Assembly: GCF_000235445.1 (NCBI RefSeq)
Contig: NZ_JH378829.1
Coordinates: 397,001 to 461,000 of the forward strand
Direction of reading: 5' to 3'
DNA: 64,000 nucleotides
From: Johnsonella ignava ATCC 51276
Lineage (GTDB): Bacteria > Bacillota > Clostridia > Lachnospirales > Lachnospiraceae
Of this stretch, positions 1-8,910 are shown piece after piece. The position numbers were made by a program, and so were the translations under genes. Every line of letters begins with the position of its first letter. Position 1 is the first letter of the stretch. The notes beneath the pieces were generated by a model. That model was given only the letters and a program-made list of their open reading frames with translations. It did no database searches and had not been told where the DNA came from.

Positions 1-940
1 CAAGTGTCTTATTAAGACTGTTTGAAAGGTTTGACAAAGCGACAGCCGGTCCGAATGACCCCATCATCGCCGTTGTAACAATAACTGCTTCCTGAAATCC
101 AAGCCTGTCTTCTGAAAAAAGATAAAAGCTTAAAAACAGCATAGCAAATGAAAATATCGAAATGCATATACCTGCCGCCCCTGAGCTTGTACCCGAAAGA
201 AGTGTAAGCTTCATATGCTCTAAAAAAAGATCCTCGGTTCGTATTTCAAACTCATCTTCCACGGCATATGTATTTTCATACTGTATACTCTCTTCTATGC
301 CTCTAAAGCTGTCAAGCACAAAACCGTTCATCCTGCCGAAAGCTTTATTATATTTCATTCCCGGCTGTTTTCCTATTCTGCCGTTTACAAGCGGAATTGC
401 AGCACCGATAACAAGATATCCCAGTACTGCAAGTATACCGCACATTACATTAAAGCTGCCTATAAAACCTGCCATAAAAATACCTGTAATAACGGCAATG
501 GCAACCGGTGAGACGGTATGTGCATAAAAGACTTCAAGAAGTTCAATATCACTTGTAATAACTGAAATCAGCTCTCCTCTGTCCCTGCCTTCAAGCTTTG
601 CCGGAGCAAGTCTGCAAAGTGCGGCAAAAACCTTATGCCTTAATACTGCAAGCAGTTTAAAAGCTATATAATGATTGCAATAATGCTCCGCATAGTGAAG
701 TACCCCTCTAAACACTGCCATAAGTGCCATTATAACAAACATACCCCTAAGTGTAAATGCCGAAAATATACTTACAGGCATTCCTATGATTTTAAGACCG
801 GCTGCTACTGCGGTGATTGTAATAAAAATAGCACATAAAAATCCTGAAACCCCCATTACAATAGCCGCAAACATAGTCGGTATAAGCGGTTTTATAAGAC
901 GTATAAGCTTTCCCATTATCTTTATGCCCGATCTACGCAT
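1..940 (-). CDS. ABC exporter, permease part (CydC-like), cut by the left edge
   Basis: The frame opens with ATG at 938-940 and stays open to the edge, giving about 313 residues, all membrane domain; the ATPase domain lies outside the window. It begins MRRSGIKIMGKLIRLIKPLI and shows several hydrophobic segments plus the pattern LAPAKLEGRDRGELISVITS, typical of the intracellular coupling region of ABC type-1 exporters. The start overlaps the end of the upstream ABC gene by 8 nt, and a GGGAGGG ribosome site lies inside that gene's last codons, so the two are probably translationally coupled half-transporters. In the family such CydDC-type pairs export thiol compounds or other small molecules; the substrate here is unknown. 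Confidence 0.85.
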   Translation of the reverse strand, partial: MRRSGIKIMGKLIRLIKPLIPTMFAAIVMGVSGFLCAIFITITAVAAGLKIIGMPVSIFSAFTLRGMFVIMALMAVFRGVLHYAEHYCNHYIAFKLLAVLRHKVFAALCRLAPAKLEGRDRGELISVITSDIELLEVFYAHTVSPVAIAVITGIFMAGFIGSFNVMCGILAVLGYLVIGAAIPLVNGRIGKQPGMKYNKAFGRMNGFVLDSFRGIEESIQYENTYAVEDEFEIRTEDLFLEHMKLTLLSGTSSGAAGICISIFSFAMLFLSFYLFSEDRLGFQEAVIVTTAMMGSFGPAVALSNLSNSLNKTL

Positions 941-2768
941 GACGTTCCCTCCCGGTCTTTATAGACAATTCAGACTTAAAGGCAGCAGTGATTTTAGAGA
1001 TTTTCATATTTTTAATATTTTCATTTTTTCTTGCAGACAATGCATAGCTTTCAAGCTCCTCCTGCTTTTTATAAAGCTCTGCATATTCCTTATTAAGCTC
1101 CATAAGTTCTTCATGGGTTCCTTTTTCTATCGCATGCCCGTCCTTCATCATATAAATGCATTTTGAACCTTCAGCATTTTTAAGGCGGTGAGTAATTAAA
1201 AGAACCCCGCAGCGTGATGAAAGTGCTCTTATTACCTTCATTATCCGCTCCTCACTTTCTGCATCTATATTTGAAGCCGCCTCATCAAATATATAAAAAG
1301 GAGTATTATGAAGCAGTGCACGAGCTATACAAAGTCTCTGCTTCTGTCCGCCTGAAAGACTTGCCCCGCATTGCCCCGGTTCGGTATCAAGTCCATCACG
1401 GCTATTCAGACAATCTAAAAGTCCCGTCTCATCAAGCACCTCATAAAGTCTTTTGTCAGAAGCATCAGGTGCGGCTGCAAGAAGATTATCCCTTATACTT
1501 GTATTAAATATATAGCTGTCATGCCTTACAAGTGTAACTGCCTGCATCAGGCTCTTTTCGGATATATCGGAAAGCTCCGTGCCTGAAAGTCTTATGCTGC
1601 CGTCATAACCTTTATACCTGCCTGAAAGCAAGCCGGCGACAGTACTTTTACCGCAGCCCGACAGCCCTGTAAGAGAAACCATGCCTTTTCTCGGTATCTC
1701 CATTGAAAAACCGTCAAGCACCTTATCTTCATTACTGCCTTTATATGAAAAGCTTACATTTTCCATCTTAAAGCCTGATACAAAGTTATTTACAGCAATA
1801 TCTTTGCCTGCAGAACCGTCTGAAGGCAGATCCATAATTGCAAACAATCTGTCAAGTGCCGCCATACCGTTCATAGCCACATGAAAATAACTGCCTAAAA
1901 GTCTCATAGGTATAAAAAAATCTGCTGATAAAAATACAAGTGTTAAAAAACTGAAAAAGTCAATTCTGCCATTTTTTAACTCAATAAGGCATACCGCCAT
2001 GCCGAGTGCGGCACCGCCGTATGCTATTATATCCATAATTATTATCGAATTAAGCTGCATCATAAGAACCTTCATGGTGATTTTTCTGAATCTTTCAGCT
2101 TCTTCATCCATCTGCACTCCACGCTGCAACTCTCTGCCGTAAAGCTTCAATATGGAAAGCCCCTGTAAATTCTCAAGAAAATGATCACCAAGTCCGGTAT
2201 ATATGCCCCAGTATTTGTTAAGCAGCCTTTTTGCAATACTTTGAACCGCCACTATTGACACCGGTATCATAGGAACACATACAAGCAGGATGAGACTTGC
2301 CCTGAAACTGTAAAATGACAATACTATAAAAAGTGTAAGCGGTGCAAGTATACTGTAAAAAAGCTGCGGCAGATAACTGCCGAAATATACCTCAAGCTGT
2401 TCAATTCCGTCAACCGCTACCTGAAGTGCCTCCGCAGTAGGTACTTTTTCATGATAGGAAGCACCAAGACCGACAAGTTTTTTATACAGCCCCGTCCTAA
2501 GTACCTTCTTAACCTCTTTGCCTGACATACATGAGGCTGCCGCCGCCATACGTGAAGCGAAAAATCTGGTAAAAAGCGATACAGCTATTATTATAAAATA
2601 ACCGGCATCCCTTATTGAAATTGTTTTAAAATCAAAGTCGCTGATTAATTTTACCGAGACAATTGCACTTACTATTGATGAAAGCAGTATACACCACTGC
2701 CAAAAAACATTTTTTATAATATATCTTCCCGATTCCCCCATAAGATGCATAAGGCGTTTATTTATCAT
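933..2768 (-). CDS. ABC transporter ATP-binding protein/permease (CydD-like)
   Basis: A 611-residue fused ABC exporter half. Residues 20-300 carry about six membrane segments. The nucleotide-binding domain follows, with Walker A GLSGCGKSTV near 368, signature LSGGQKQRL near 471, Walker B FYIFDE near 491 and the switch histidine in LLITHRL. The Q-loop position reads VRHDSYIF, with His where most ABC ATPases have Gln; from memory, related clostridial CydC-like proteins share this. The start overlaps the DUF454 stop in an ATGA, and the stop overlaps the next ABC gene, so three genes form one tight operon. It probably forms a heterodimer with the partial gene at the left edge. Substrate not identifiable. 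Confidence 0.88.
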   Translation of the reverse strand: MINKRLMHLMGESGRYIIKNVFWQWCILLSSIVSAIVSVKLISDFDFKTISIRDAGYFIIIAVSLFTRFFASRMAAAASCMSGKEVKKVLRTGLYKKLVGLGASYHEKVPTAEALQVAVDGIEQLEVYFGSYLPQLFYSILAPLTLFIVLSFYSFRASLILLVCVPMIPVSIVAVQSIAKRLLNKYWGIYTGLGDHFLENLQGLSILKLYGRELQRGVQMDEEAERFRKITMKVLMMQLNSIIIMDIIAYGGAALGMAVCLIELKNGRIDFFSFLTLVFLSADFFIPMRLLGSYFHVAMNGMAALDRLFAIMDLPSDGSAGKDIAVNNFVSGFKMENVSFSYKGSNEDKVLDGFSMEIPRKGMVSLTGLSGCGKSTVAGLLSGRYKGYDGSIRLSGTELSDISEKSLMQAVTLVRHDSYIFNTSIRDNLLAAAPDASDKRLYEVLDETGLLDCLNSRDGLDTEPGQCGASLSGGQKQRLCIARALLHNTPFYIFDEAASNIDAESEERIMKVIRALSSRCGVLLITHRLKNAEGSKCIYMMKDGHAIEKGTHEELMELNKEYAELYKKQEELESYALSARKNENIKNMKISKITAAFKSELSIKTGRERHA

Positions 2769-3142
2769 ATGGAATCTCCCCTGCTTTTTATACCGAATAT
2801 AAAGTATATATAATGTAACACAAGCACGACTAAAAGTACAGCTTTTACAAACGGGGGCGAAAATATAATTCCCGCCCCCAGAAACAGAGTTATTATGGTA
2901 AGTGCCCTGATTTTAGTACTTTTAGTCATAGAACGTGTACTTACAAAATCATGCAGGTGTTTTTTATAAATCCCGGTTGACATGAACCAGCCGTGAAATT
3001 TTTTTGAACCCTTTGCAAATAATGCAAGTGCAAGTATAAAAAACGGTGTTGACGGAAGTATAGGCACAACTATGCCTATACTTCCTATGAAAAGACTTAT
3101 AAAAGCGAGTGTAACACAAACACCGTTAACAATATGTTTCAT
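2765..3142 (-). CDS. DUF454 (YbaN-family) small membrane protein
   Basis: 125 residues. A hydrophobic N-terminus carries the family's GxxGIVxPxLPxTPFF pattern (IGIVVPILPSTPFFILALA), a short loop with FHGWF, and two C-terminal membrane segments. This matches the DUF454/YbaN inner-membrane family, whose function is unknown. The ribosome site AAAGGCGG sits just before the ATG. It overlaps the ABC gene by 4 nt and follows the regulator at 3188-3605, so it is probably co-expressed with the exporter and may assist it; that role is inference from context only. Confidence 0.85.
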   Translation of the reverse strand: MKHIVNGVCVTLAFISLFIGSIGIVVPILPSTPFFILALALFAKGSKKFHGWFMSTGIYKKHLHDFVSTRSMTKSTKIRALTIITLFLGAGIIFSPPFVKAVLLVVLVLHYIYFIFGIKSRGDSI

Positions 3143-3187
3143 AACCGCCTTTCCTCACGCTTATTAAAACCTGTACCGACCGGATTT

Positions 3188-3605
3188 TTAACCGCCCAGC
3201 ATCAGATGCCGACAAAACTGCAGCCTTTTTTGTTCCTCCCTGTATTTTTCCGCAATTTCAAACAATGCGGACTTAGGATACACCGTAATAAGGTAGTCGG
3301 CTGTCATTTCACGTTCAGATTTCTCGGGTATTATATTTTCATGGGCATGGCACAATGCCTGCCATGCAGTTATATAATTCTCGTAAATTTTTCTGCCGTA
3401 TTCGGTTATTATATACTCACGTCCTTGAAGATAGCCGTTATCACAGAGCAATGATACGGCACGCCGCACCTTCTTTGCAGACATGTTTTTTTTCAAGTAC
3501 CTTTATTATATAAGGTATTATGTATTTTGTATTTTCAGGAGCCTCCATTCTCACACGCAGACAGCTCCACTGTTCCTTGGTAAAAGGCATACTGCTTTGT
3601 ATCAT
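3188..3605 (-). pseudogene. Winged-helix transcriptional regulator, frameshifted at an A8 run
   Basis: Two overlapping frames make one protein if one A is removed from the A8 run (T8 at 3486-3493). The upstream frame starts at ATG 3603-3605 or 3588-3590 and reads MPFTKEQWSCLRVRM and then IIPYIIKVLEKK. The downstream frame continues KVRRAVSLLCDNGYLQGR, then YIITEYGRKIYENY. The second part is a typical winged helix (recognition helix, wing, tyrosine-rich tail), as in DtxR/MarR-like regulators. The repaired product would be about 140 residues. It lies directly upstream of DUF454 and the exporter and is probably their regulator. The shift could be decay, a phase-variable tract, transcriptional slippage or a sequence error. 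The family assignment is tentative. Confidence 0.55.
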
Positions 3606-3655
3606 AACTTTTATTCATATTCTCCCTGCATATATTCATTTTTGATATTTCCCCT

Positions 3656-3689
3656 TTTTAATTAATGTCCTATTTTAATTAATATCCTA
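3656..3689. repeat. Two tandem 17-bp repeats, likely operator
   Basis: TTTTAATTAATGTCCTA at 3656-3672 is followed immediately by TTTTAATTAATATCCTA at 3673-3689, one mismatch apart. Each unit contains the palindrome TTAATTAA. The pair lies between the end of plsY and the start of the winged-helix gene, where the promoter of the regulator/exporter operon should be. A direct-repeat operator bound by that regulator is a reasonable reading but is inference. Confidence 0.5.
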
Positions 3690-3702
3690 TTTTCGTTTAT
3701 TC

Positions 3703-4362
3703 TCAAGACTGCTTTTTTCCTGAAAAAAGCTTATTTTCGCTGCCGTTTATAAGCCTCTTAATATTTTCCTTATGCCTGTAAATCGACAAAACTCCTATTG
3801 CCGCACTCAATATGCGAAACTCTACCAGTGCGCCGGTGCCAAGTCCTGTAAACCAGTAATGCGAAAATATAAAGCACATGCCCACAAATACAAACATTAC
3901 CAATATAGAGGCAAGCGATACAAATCTGGTTTTTATAACAGTTGCTAAAAATACCACAAGGCAGGCTGCCATTATACGCACATCAAGTGCTGTAAGTACA
4001 CCGGCTGTGGAAGCTACACCCTTTCCGCCCTTAAAATTAAGATAAAACGGAAAATCATGTCCGAGCACCGTTCCAAATCCTATATAAAGCATATAGGTAT
4101 ACTTATATCCCGGATGATTTCTAAATATATACAAAATCGCTATACATGGTATAAATGATTTTAAAAAATCGCCTATAAACACTATAAGCCCGGCTTTTGC
4201 TCCCATAACACGGAGTGCATTGGTAGTACCTGCATTTCCGCTTCCGTAATTTCTTATATCAAGCTTTTTAGTTTTCCCGAATATATACCCGGTCTGTATA
4301 ATGCCGGTCATATACCCTATCGCAAGAAGTATTATCCTCCTGATAATAGCATAAAATATCAT
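3703..4362 (-). CDS. plsY: Glycerol-3-phosphate acyltransferase PlsY
   Basis: 219 residues. PlsY transfers an acyl group from acyl-phosphate to glycerol 3-phosphate, the first step of phosphatidic acid synthesis in the membrane. The conserved loops are present: GSGNAGTTNALR (motif 1, about residue 41), the glycine-rich GKGVAST loop (about 113) and a third polar loop before the last membrane helix. Five or so membrane segments are visible and the length is normal. The ribosome site is CAGGAG before the ATG. It follows der by 24 nt, the usual clostridial order der-plsY, so co-transcription is likely. The C-terminal tail is polar (NKLFSGKKQS). Confidence 0.95.
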   Translation of the reverse strand: MIFYAIIRRIILLAIGYMTGIIQTGYIFGKTKKLDIRNYGSGNAGTTNALRVMGAKAGLIVFIGDFLKSFIPCIAILYIFRNHPGYKYTYMLYIGFGTVLGHDFPFYLNFKGGKGVASTAGVLTALDVRIMAACLVVFLATVIKTRFVSLASILVMFVFVGMCFIFSHYWFTGLGTGALVEFRILSAAIGVLSIYRHKENIKRLINGSENKLFSGKKQS

Positions 4363-4386
4363 AACTCCTGACCTTTCATTGTAAAA

Positions 4387-5712
4387 TTATTTATCCTGTC
4401 TCTCTCTTATTATAAACCTTATAGGCACTCCTCTGAACCCGAATGCCTCTCTTATTTTATTTTCGAGGTATCTTACATATGAAAAATGCATAAGTTCCTT
4501 GTTATTTACAAATACTACAAAAGTTGGCGGTTTGACAGCCGCCTGTGTACTGTAAAAGATTTTAAGCCTTTTTCCCTTGTCTGACGGAGGCTGCTGAAGT
4601 ACAACCGCTTCGGAGATTATCTCATTTAATACTCCGGTCTGTATCCTGAGTGCATGATTTGCAACCACCATATCTATAAGGTCAAACAGTTTATACAGAC
4701 GCTGTCCGCTTACTGCTGAGATAAATATATATTCGGCATAGGGTATAAATGAGAGTATTCGTTTTAAGTTTGAAAGATGCTCATTCATGGTCTTATTATC
4801 CTTTGTTACAAGGTCCCACTTATTTACCGCCACTATAACTCCCTTTCCTCTGTCATGTGCTATGCCTGCTATCTTCGCATCCTGTTCACTTACACCCTCA
4901 AGTGCATCTATCACAAGTATGCTTACATCAGCTCTTTCCACTGCCGTAACCGCTCTGATTATACTATATCTCTCAAGTTCCTCTTTTATTTTGCTTTTTC
5001 TTCTTATGCCTGCGGTATCTATAAATACATATTCCTTTTTATTATGTACTATAACCGTATCTATGGCATCTCTTGTAGTTCCTGCTATATCAGATACTAT
5101 AACACGGCTGGTACCTATAAGTTTATTGATTATAGACGATTTTCCCACATTAGGTTTGCCTATTATAGCTATCTTCGGTCTGTCATCCTGTATATCCTGT
5201 GATGCCGATGCCTTATCAAAATGACTGCATACCGCATCAAGCAAATCACCTATTCCCAGTCTTGAGGCTGCCGATATAGGCATAGGATCGCCTATTCCCA
5301 TATTATAAAATTCATACACATCATTGCCGAATTTTTGAATACTGTCAACCTTATTTACGGCAAGCACTACGGTCTTTCCCGACCTTCTGAGCATATCTGC
5401 AACCTTTAAATCCGCATCAACCAGACCCTGTCTTACATCGGTCATAAATATTATAACATCTGCGTTATCTATGGCAATCTGTGCCTGCTGTCTCATCTGC
5501 GACAATATTATATCGGTGCTTTCAGGTTCTATACCTCCTGTATCTATAAGCGTAAAATTCATATCAAGCCAATTACAGTCCGCATATATCCTGTCTCTTG
5601 TAACTCCGGGGGTATCTTTAACTATGGATATGCTGTCTCCCGCTATAACATTAAAAAGTGTCGACTTTCCTACATTAGGCCTTCCTATTACTGCCACTAC
5701 CGGCTTTCCCAT
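4387..5712 (-). CDS. der: GTPase Der (EngA), ribosome assembly
   Basis: About 441 residues. Der carries two GTPase domains in tandem and acts in 50S subunit maturation. The two G1 loops [12 protein letters not shown] and [12 protein letters not shown] are clear, with DTPGVTRDR and [11 protein letters not shown] switch regions and NKVD/NKWD G4 motifs, followed by the KH-like C-terminal domain ([10 protein letters not shown], then [12 protein letters not shown]). A GTG codon directly precedes the chosen ATG at 5710-5712; the ATG has better spacing (8 nt) from AAGG and gives the usual [10 protein letters not shown] start. Upstream is the DUF512 gene and downstream plsY, a common clostridial arrangement. 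Confidence 0.96.
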   Translation of the reverse strand: MGKPVVAVIGRPNVGKSTLFNVIAGDSISIVKDTPGVTRDRIYADCNWLDMNFTLIDTGGIEPESTDIILSQMRQQAQIAIDNADVIIFMTDVRQGLVDADLKVADMLRRSGKTVVLAVNKVDSIQKFGNDVYEFYNMGIGDPMPISAASRLGIGDLLDAVCSHFDKASASQDIQDDRPKIAIIGKPNVGKSSIINKLIGTSRVIVSDIAGTTRDAIDTVIVHNKKEYVFIDTAGIRRKSKIKEELERYSIIRAVTAVERADVSILVIDALEGVSEQDAKIAGIAHDRGKGVIVAVNKWDLVTKDNKTMNEHLSNLKRILSFIPYAEYIFISAVSGQRLYKLFDLIDMVVANHALRIQTGVLNEIISEAVVLQQPPSDKGKRLKIFYSTQAAVKPPTFVVFVNNKELMHFSYVRYLENKIREAFGFRGVPIRFIIRERQDK

Positions 5713-5808
5713 CACATTTACCTTAAACCTTTCTTATATTTTGTACTCAATATAACAGCCGTCGGATAATAGCTGCAAACAAAAAACAATGCTTATTTTC
5801 AAAACTTA

Positions 5809-7305
5809 TCAGAGCTTTTCAGGCTCATATGCACTGTTTTCATTAACTTCAGTATATTCATCATCAAGTATGGCACTTACAAAATCATATCCGCTTCTTC
5901 CTACTATAACCACCTTTACTCCAAGCTCCTTTTCGACATCGGCTCTGCTTAAATCGTCCAAAAACACCTCTTCTCCGCTTCTGAACATATTTACGGAAAG
6001 AAGCAATCTCTCTCCAAGCATCTTCCCCTTAAGCTGTTTTATAAGATCTCCTCCGGTTATAAGTCCGGTTACCGTTATATTATTTCCGAAAAAATCATTT
6101 TTTATAGTATAGAGCTTTACGATTATATCGCCGAAAGCGGCTTCAACTTTCCCGGCAAGTTCACTTATAGTATCTGAAGGAAGCATGCCGGTCGCTATAC
6201 TTACAACCCTTTTTTTCTGAGGCATGTCATCATATCTGCCTGTATGGCTGCCCCCTGCATCAGACGGCATGTTTATTGCCATACCGCCTTTACATTTATG
6301 ACCTTTGTATTTATCACTTTTATATCGACCATTTTTATATCCGGTTTTTACCTGCTTTATTGCCGCCTTCACTTCCTGTCTTAAGAGCCTCAGCATACCT
6401 ACACCGTTTTCAAGCTGTATATATCCGTCATACCTGCTTTCTTCAGGTATTTTTCTGCCTGCAAGCAGATAAAACTCATCACTTGCATGTACAAAATGTA
6501 TGCCATGTTTATCCATAACGGTCTTTTGGTATTTTTCTATAATATCTATGGTCTCACAGGCGCTTTCCCTGTCTATGGGTTCAAGCCTGGCAAGACCTTT
6601 TCTGAATTTTGTAATGCCTACCGGCACTACTGAAAGCGATTCCATAACAGGCACATATTTAATTAAATCCGTTATAGTCCTTTCAAGTTCCTTTCCGTCA
6701 TTATACCCCTTACACATAACTATCTGCCCGTTCATAGGTATATTATGCTTATAAAGCATGTCAATATATTTAAGTGAGCTCCCTGCATATTTATTATGCA
6801 GCATACGGACCCTCAGTTTCGGATTTGTAGTATGTACTGAAATATTTATAGGTGCAAGCTTAAACTCTATTATCCGCTTTATGTCATTTATATTCATATT
6901 GGTAAGAGTTACATAATTTCCCTGCAAAAAGGAAAGTCTTGAATCATCATCCTTAAAATATAGGGTTTCCCTCATGCCCGGAGGCATCTGGTCTATAAAG
7001 CAGAATACACATTTATTTGTGCATGATTTACATTCACTCATAAGCCCCAGATCAAAATCAAGCCCTATATCTTCATAGTTATGCTCTATATCAAACTCCC
7101 ACTCCTCACCGTCCTCTTTAAGCACAAGCATATTCATGCCGGCTGAATTGACATAAAATCTGTAATCAAATACATCACTGATTTCATGCCCGTCTATGGA
7201 TAAAAGTCTGTCTCCCGGTTTTATCTCAAGTTCTTCGGCTATGGATCCGGGAGCGACTGATGTTATCAAATGTCCTCTGGATCTCACATACTTCTCCGTT
7301 TCCAT
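5809..7305 (-). CDS. DUF512 protein: PDZ domain plus radical SAM-like domain
   Basis: 498 residues. The N-terminal 70 residues look like a PDZ domain (ITSVAPGSIAEELEIKPGDR). Next comes a cluster motif CTNKCVFC (Cys95-x3-Cys99-x2-Cys102), the radical SAM arrangement, with another Cys at 92, then the DUF512 C-terminal region. The family is near-universal in Clostridia and has no settled function; its place before der suggests a link to ribosome or membrane biogenesis. A low-complexity K/G/Y-rich segment at roughly 320-360 (KNGRYKSDKYKGHKCKGG) looks like an insertion relative to the compact family. The first ATG, at 7303-7305, is used. Confidence 0.9.
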   Translation of the reverse strand: METEKYVRSRGHLITSVAPGSIAEELEIKPGDRLLSIDGHEISDVFDYRFYVNSAGMNMLVLKEDGEEWEFDIEHNYEDIGLDFDLGLMSECKSCTNKCVFCFIDQMPPGMRETLYFKDDDSRLSFLQGNYVTLTNMNINDIKRIIEFKLAPINISVHTTNPKLRVRMLHNKYAGSSLKYIDMLYKHNIPMNGQIVMCKGYNDGKELERTITDLIKYVPVMESLSVVPVGITKFRKGLARLEPIDRESACETIDIIEKYQKTVMDKHGIHFVHASDEFYLLAGRKIPEESRYDGYIQLENGVGMLRLLRQEVKAAIKQVKTGYKNGRYKSDKYKGHKCKGGMAINMPSDAGGSHTGRYDDMPQKKRVVSIATGMLPSDTISELAGKVEAAFGDIIVKLYTIKNDFFGNNITVTGLITGGDLIKQLKGKMLGERLLLSVNMFRSGEEVFLDDLSRADVEKELGVKVVIVGRSGYDFVSAILDDEYTEVNENSAYEPEKL

Positions 7306-7410
7306 TTATATTTAAAAGCCGTGCCATACATATATTAGCAATTTATATAATTTTTGTAAAGAAAAGAAGCGGGCAGCATCATCGGATTAACAAAAAAATA
7401 AGATGTAAAA

Positions 7411-7506
7411 TTGACTTATGCCTAAGATTATAAAGAACTGTAATATAATATATAAAGAAAAAAGAATATGTAAGATTGACTAATAGCATATAAAAATGTT
7501 AGACTA
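7411..7506 (+). promoter_or_regulatory. Two similar promoter-like blocks before prs
   Basis: TTGACT occurs at 7411-7416 and again at 7476-7481, each preceded by a similar stretch (ATGTAAAATTGACT and ATGTAAGATTGACT). The downstream copy has TTAGAC/TAGACT at 17-18 nt spacing, a plausible -10. The upstream copy has only a weaker -10. They sit in the divergent gap between the minus-strand DUF512 gene and plus-strand prs. Tandem promoters are likely but not certain. Confidence 0.4.
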
Positions 7507-7566
7507 TAAATGTATTTTTAGTACACTATATACGATAATATATTTAAGATTTTTTTGGAGGAACTC

Positions 7567-8781
7567 ATGCCAGACAGTTACGCATTCAGTGAGCAGCTTC
7601 CGGTTGCCCCGTTAAAGATTGCAGCCCTAAAAGGCTGTATGGAACTTGCCGACAAGGTAAATAAACATATAGTTACTTTTAGACAGAATGATATGAAAGA
7701 GCTTGCAGAAAGGAAAGAAAGCCTGCATTACAGAGGATATGAACGGGAGAGTTATCTTCTTGACCTTGAGTGTCCCAGATTCGGTACCGGTGAGGGCAAG
7801 TGCATAATAAATGAATCGGTACGAGGCACTGATTTATTTGTCATGGCTGATGTAACCAATTATTCACTCTCCTATACCGTAAACGGCTTTGTAAACCATA
7901 TGTCTCCTGATGACCATTATCAGGATATGAAAAGGGTTATAAGTGCAAGTGTTTCGACTGCACATAGAGTTTTTGTAATAATGCCCTTCCTGTATGAGGG
8001 CAGGCAGCACAAAAGAATAAAAAGAGAGTCTCTTGACTGTGCCTATGCACTTGAGGAACTTGTTTCAATGGGTGTCAACAATATAATTACTTTTGATGCC
8101 CATGACCCGAGAGTACAAAACTCCATACCTCTGCACGGTTTTGACAATTTTTTACCTACATACAATCTGGTTAAAACTATTTTTACAACTATTCCCGATA
8201 TGCAGGTTGACAAAGAACATCTTATGATTATAAGTCCTGATGAGGGAGCTATGCACAGAGCCGTATATCTTGCAAATAATCTCGGTGTAAACATGGGAAT
8301 GTTTTATAAAAGACGTGATTATTCAAAGGTTGTAGGAGGTCGTAATCCCATAGTGGCACATGAGTTTTTAGGGGACGGTGTTGACGGAAAAACCGTTATA
8401 ATCATTGATGATATGATTTCCTCAGGTGAATCCATGATTGATACGGCTAAGGAGCTTAAATCAAGAAATGCCGCAAGAGTTATAGTCTGTGCCACATTCG
8501 GACTTTTTACAAACGGTTTTTCACAATTTGATGAGGCTTACCACAAAGAAATTATAGACTATGTATGCACTACGAACCTTAATTACAAAGACCCTGAGAT
8601 TTTTAACAAACCCTGGTATATAGAGGCTGATATAAGCAAGTTTTTAGCCGCTATAATAAATTCGCTTAACCATGATGTATCTATTGAAAGGGTGCTTTCT
8701 CCTACAACAAAACTCCAGACCTTCGTTAAAAGGTTCTGTAACAAGGAAAGCGGCTACCAGTATTTCGGAAAGATAGGCTAG
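7567..8781 (+). CDS. prs: Ribose-phosphate pyrophosphokinase (PRPP synthetase)
   Basis: 404 residues from ATG 7567. The enzyme makes 5-phosphoribosyl diphosphate from ribose 5-phosphate and ATP for purine, pyrimidine, His, Trp and NAD synthesis. Visible are the N-terminal ATP-side region (ITFDAHDPRVQNSIPLHG), the catalytic flexible loop (MGMFYKRRDYS) and the PRPP loop VIIIDDMISSGESM. At about 400 residues it belongs to the longer form found in Clostridia, not the 315-residue classical form. A TTG at 7555 is in frame but lies in the TTGGAGGA ribosome site, so the ATG is the real start. It is the only gene on the plus strand and is flanked by its own promoter and terminator. Confidence 0.95.
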   Translation: MPDSYAFSEQLPVAPLKIAALKGCMELADKVNKHIVTFRQNDMKELAERKESLHYRGYERESYLLDLECPRFGTGEGKCIINESVRGTDLFVMADVTNYSLSYTVNGFVNHMSPDDHYQDMKRVISASVSTAHRVFVIMPFLYEGRQHKRIKRESLDCAYALEELVSMGVNNIITFDAHDPRVQNSIPLHGFDNFLPTYNLVKTIFTTIPDMQVDKEHLMIISPDEGAMHRAVYLANNLGVNMGMFYKRRDYSKVVGGRNPIVAHEFLGDGVDGKTVIIIDDMISSGESMIDTAKELKSRNAARVIVCATFGLFTNGFSQFDEAYHKEIIDYVCTTNLNYKDPEIFNKPWYIEADISKFLAAIINSLNHDVSIERVLSPTTKLQTFVKRFCNKESGYQYFGKIG

Positions 8782-8850
8782 GTTAGTTATAAAACTAAAA
8801 CCGCATAAATACAAATTATAAAAATAAATTATTTTATCGAAACTTATTAA

Positions 8851-8903
8851 GGGAGTGTCGCAAAACAACTGATTCAGTTATGATGCGATACTCCCCTTTT
8901 TTT
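8851..8903 (+). terminator. Rho-independent terminator after prs
   Basis: GGGAGTGTCGCA (8851-8862) pairs with TGCGATACTCCC (8884-8895), with one G-U pair. An inner AACTGA/TCAGTT hairpin lies in the loop and seven T follow at 8897-8903. It sits between convergent prs and pgeF. The outer arm resembles the ends of small palindromic repeats that I recall from Clostridia, so it could be a domesticated element. Confidence 0.85.
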
Positions 8904-8910
8904 ATTTCAG

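Noticed and set aside
933..2768. His in place of Gln in the Q-loop as a sign of inactivity
   Set aside because: Related clostridial CydC-like ABC proteins, from memory, also have His here; Walker A, signature and Walker B are intact.
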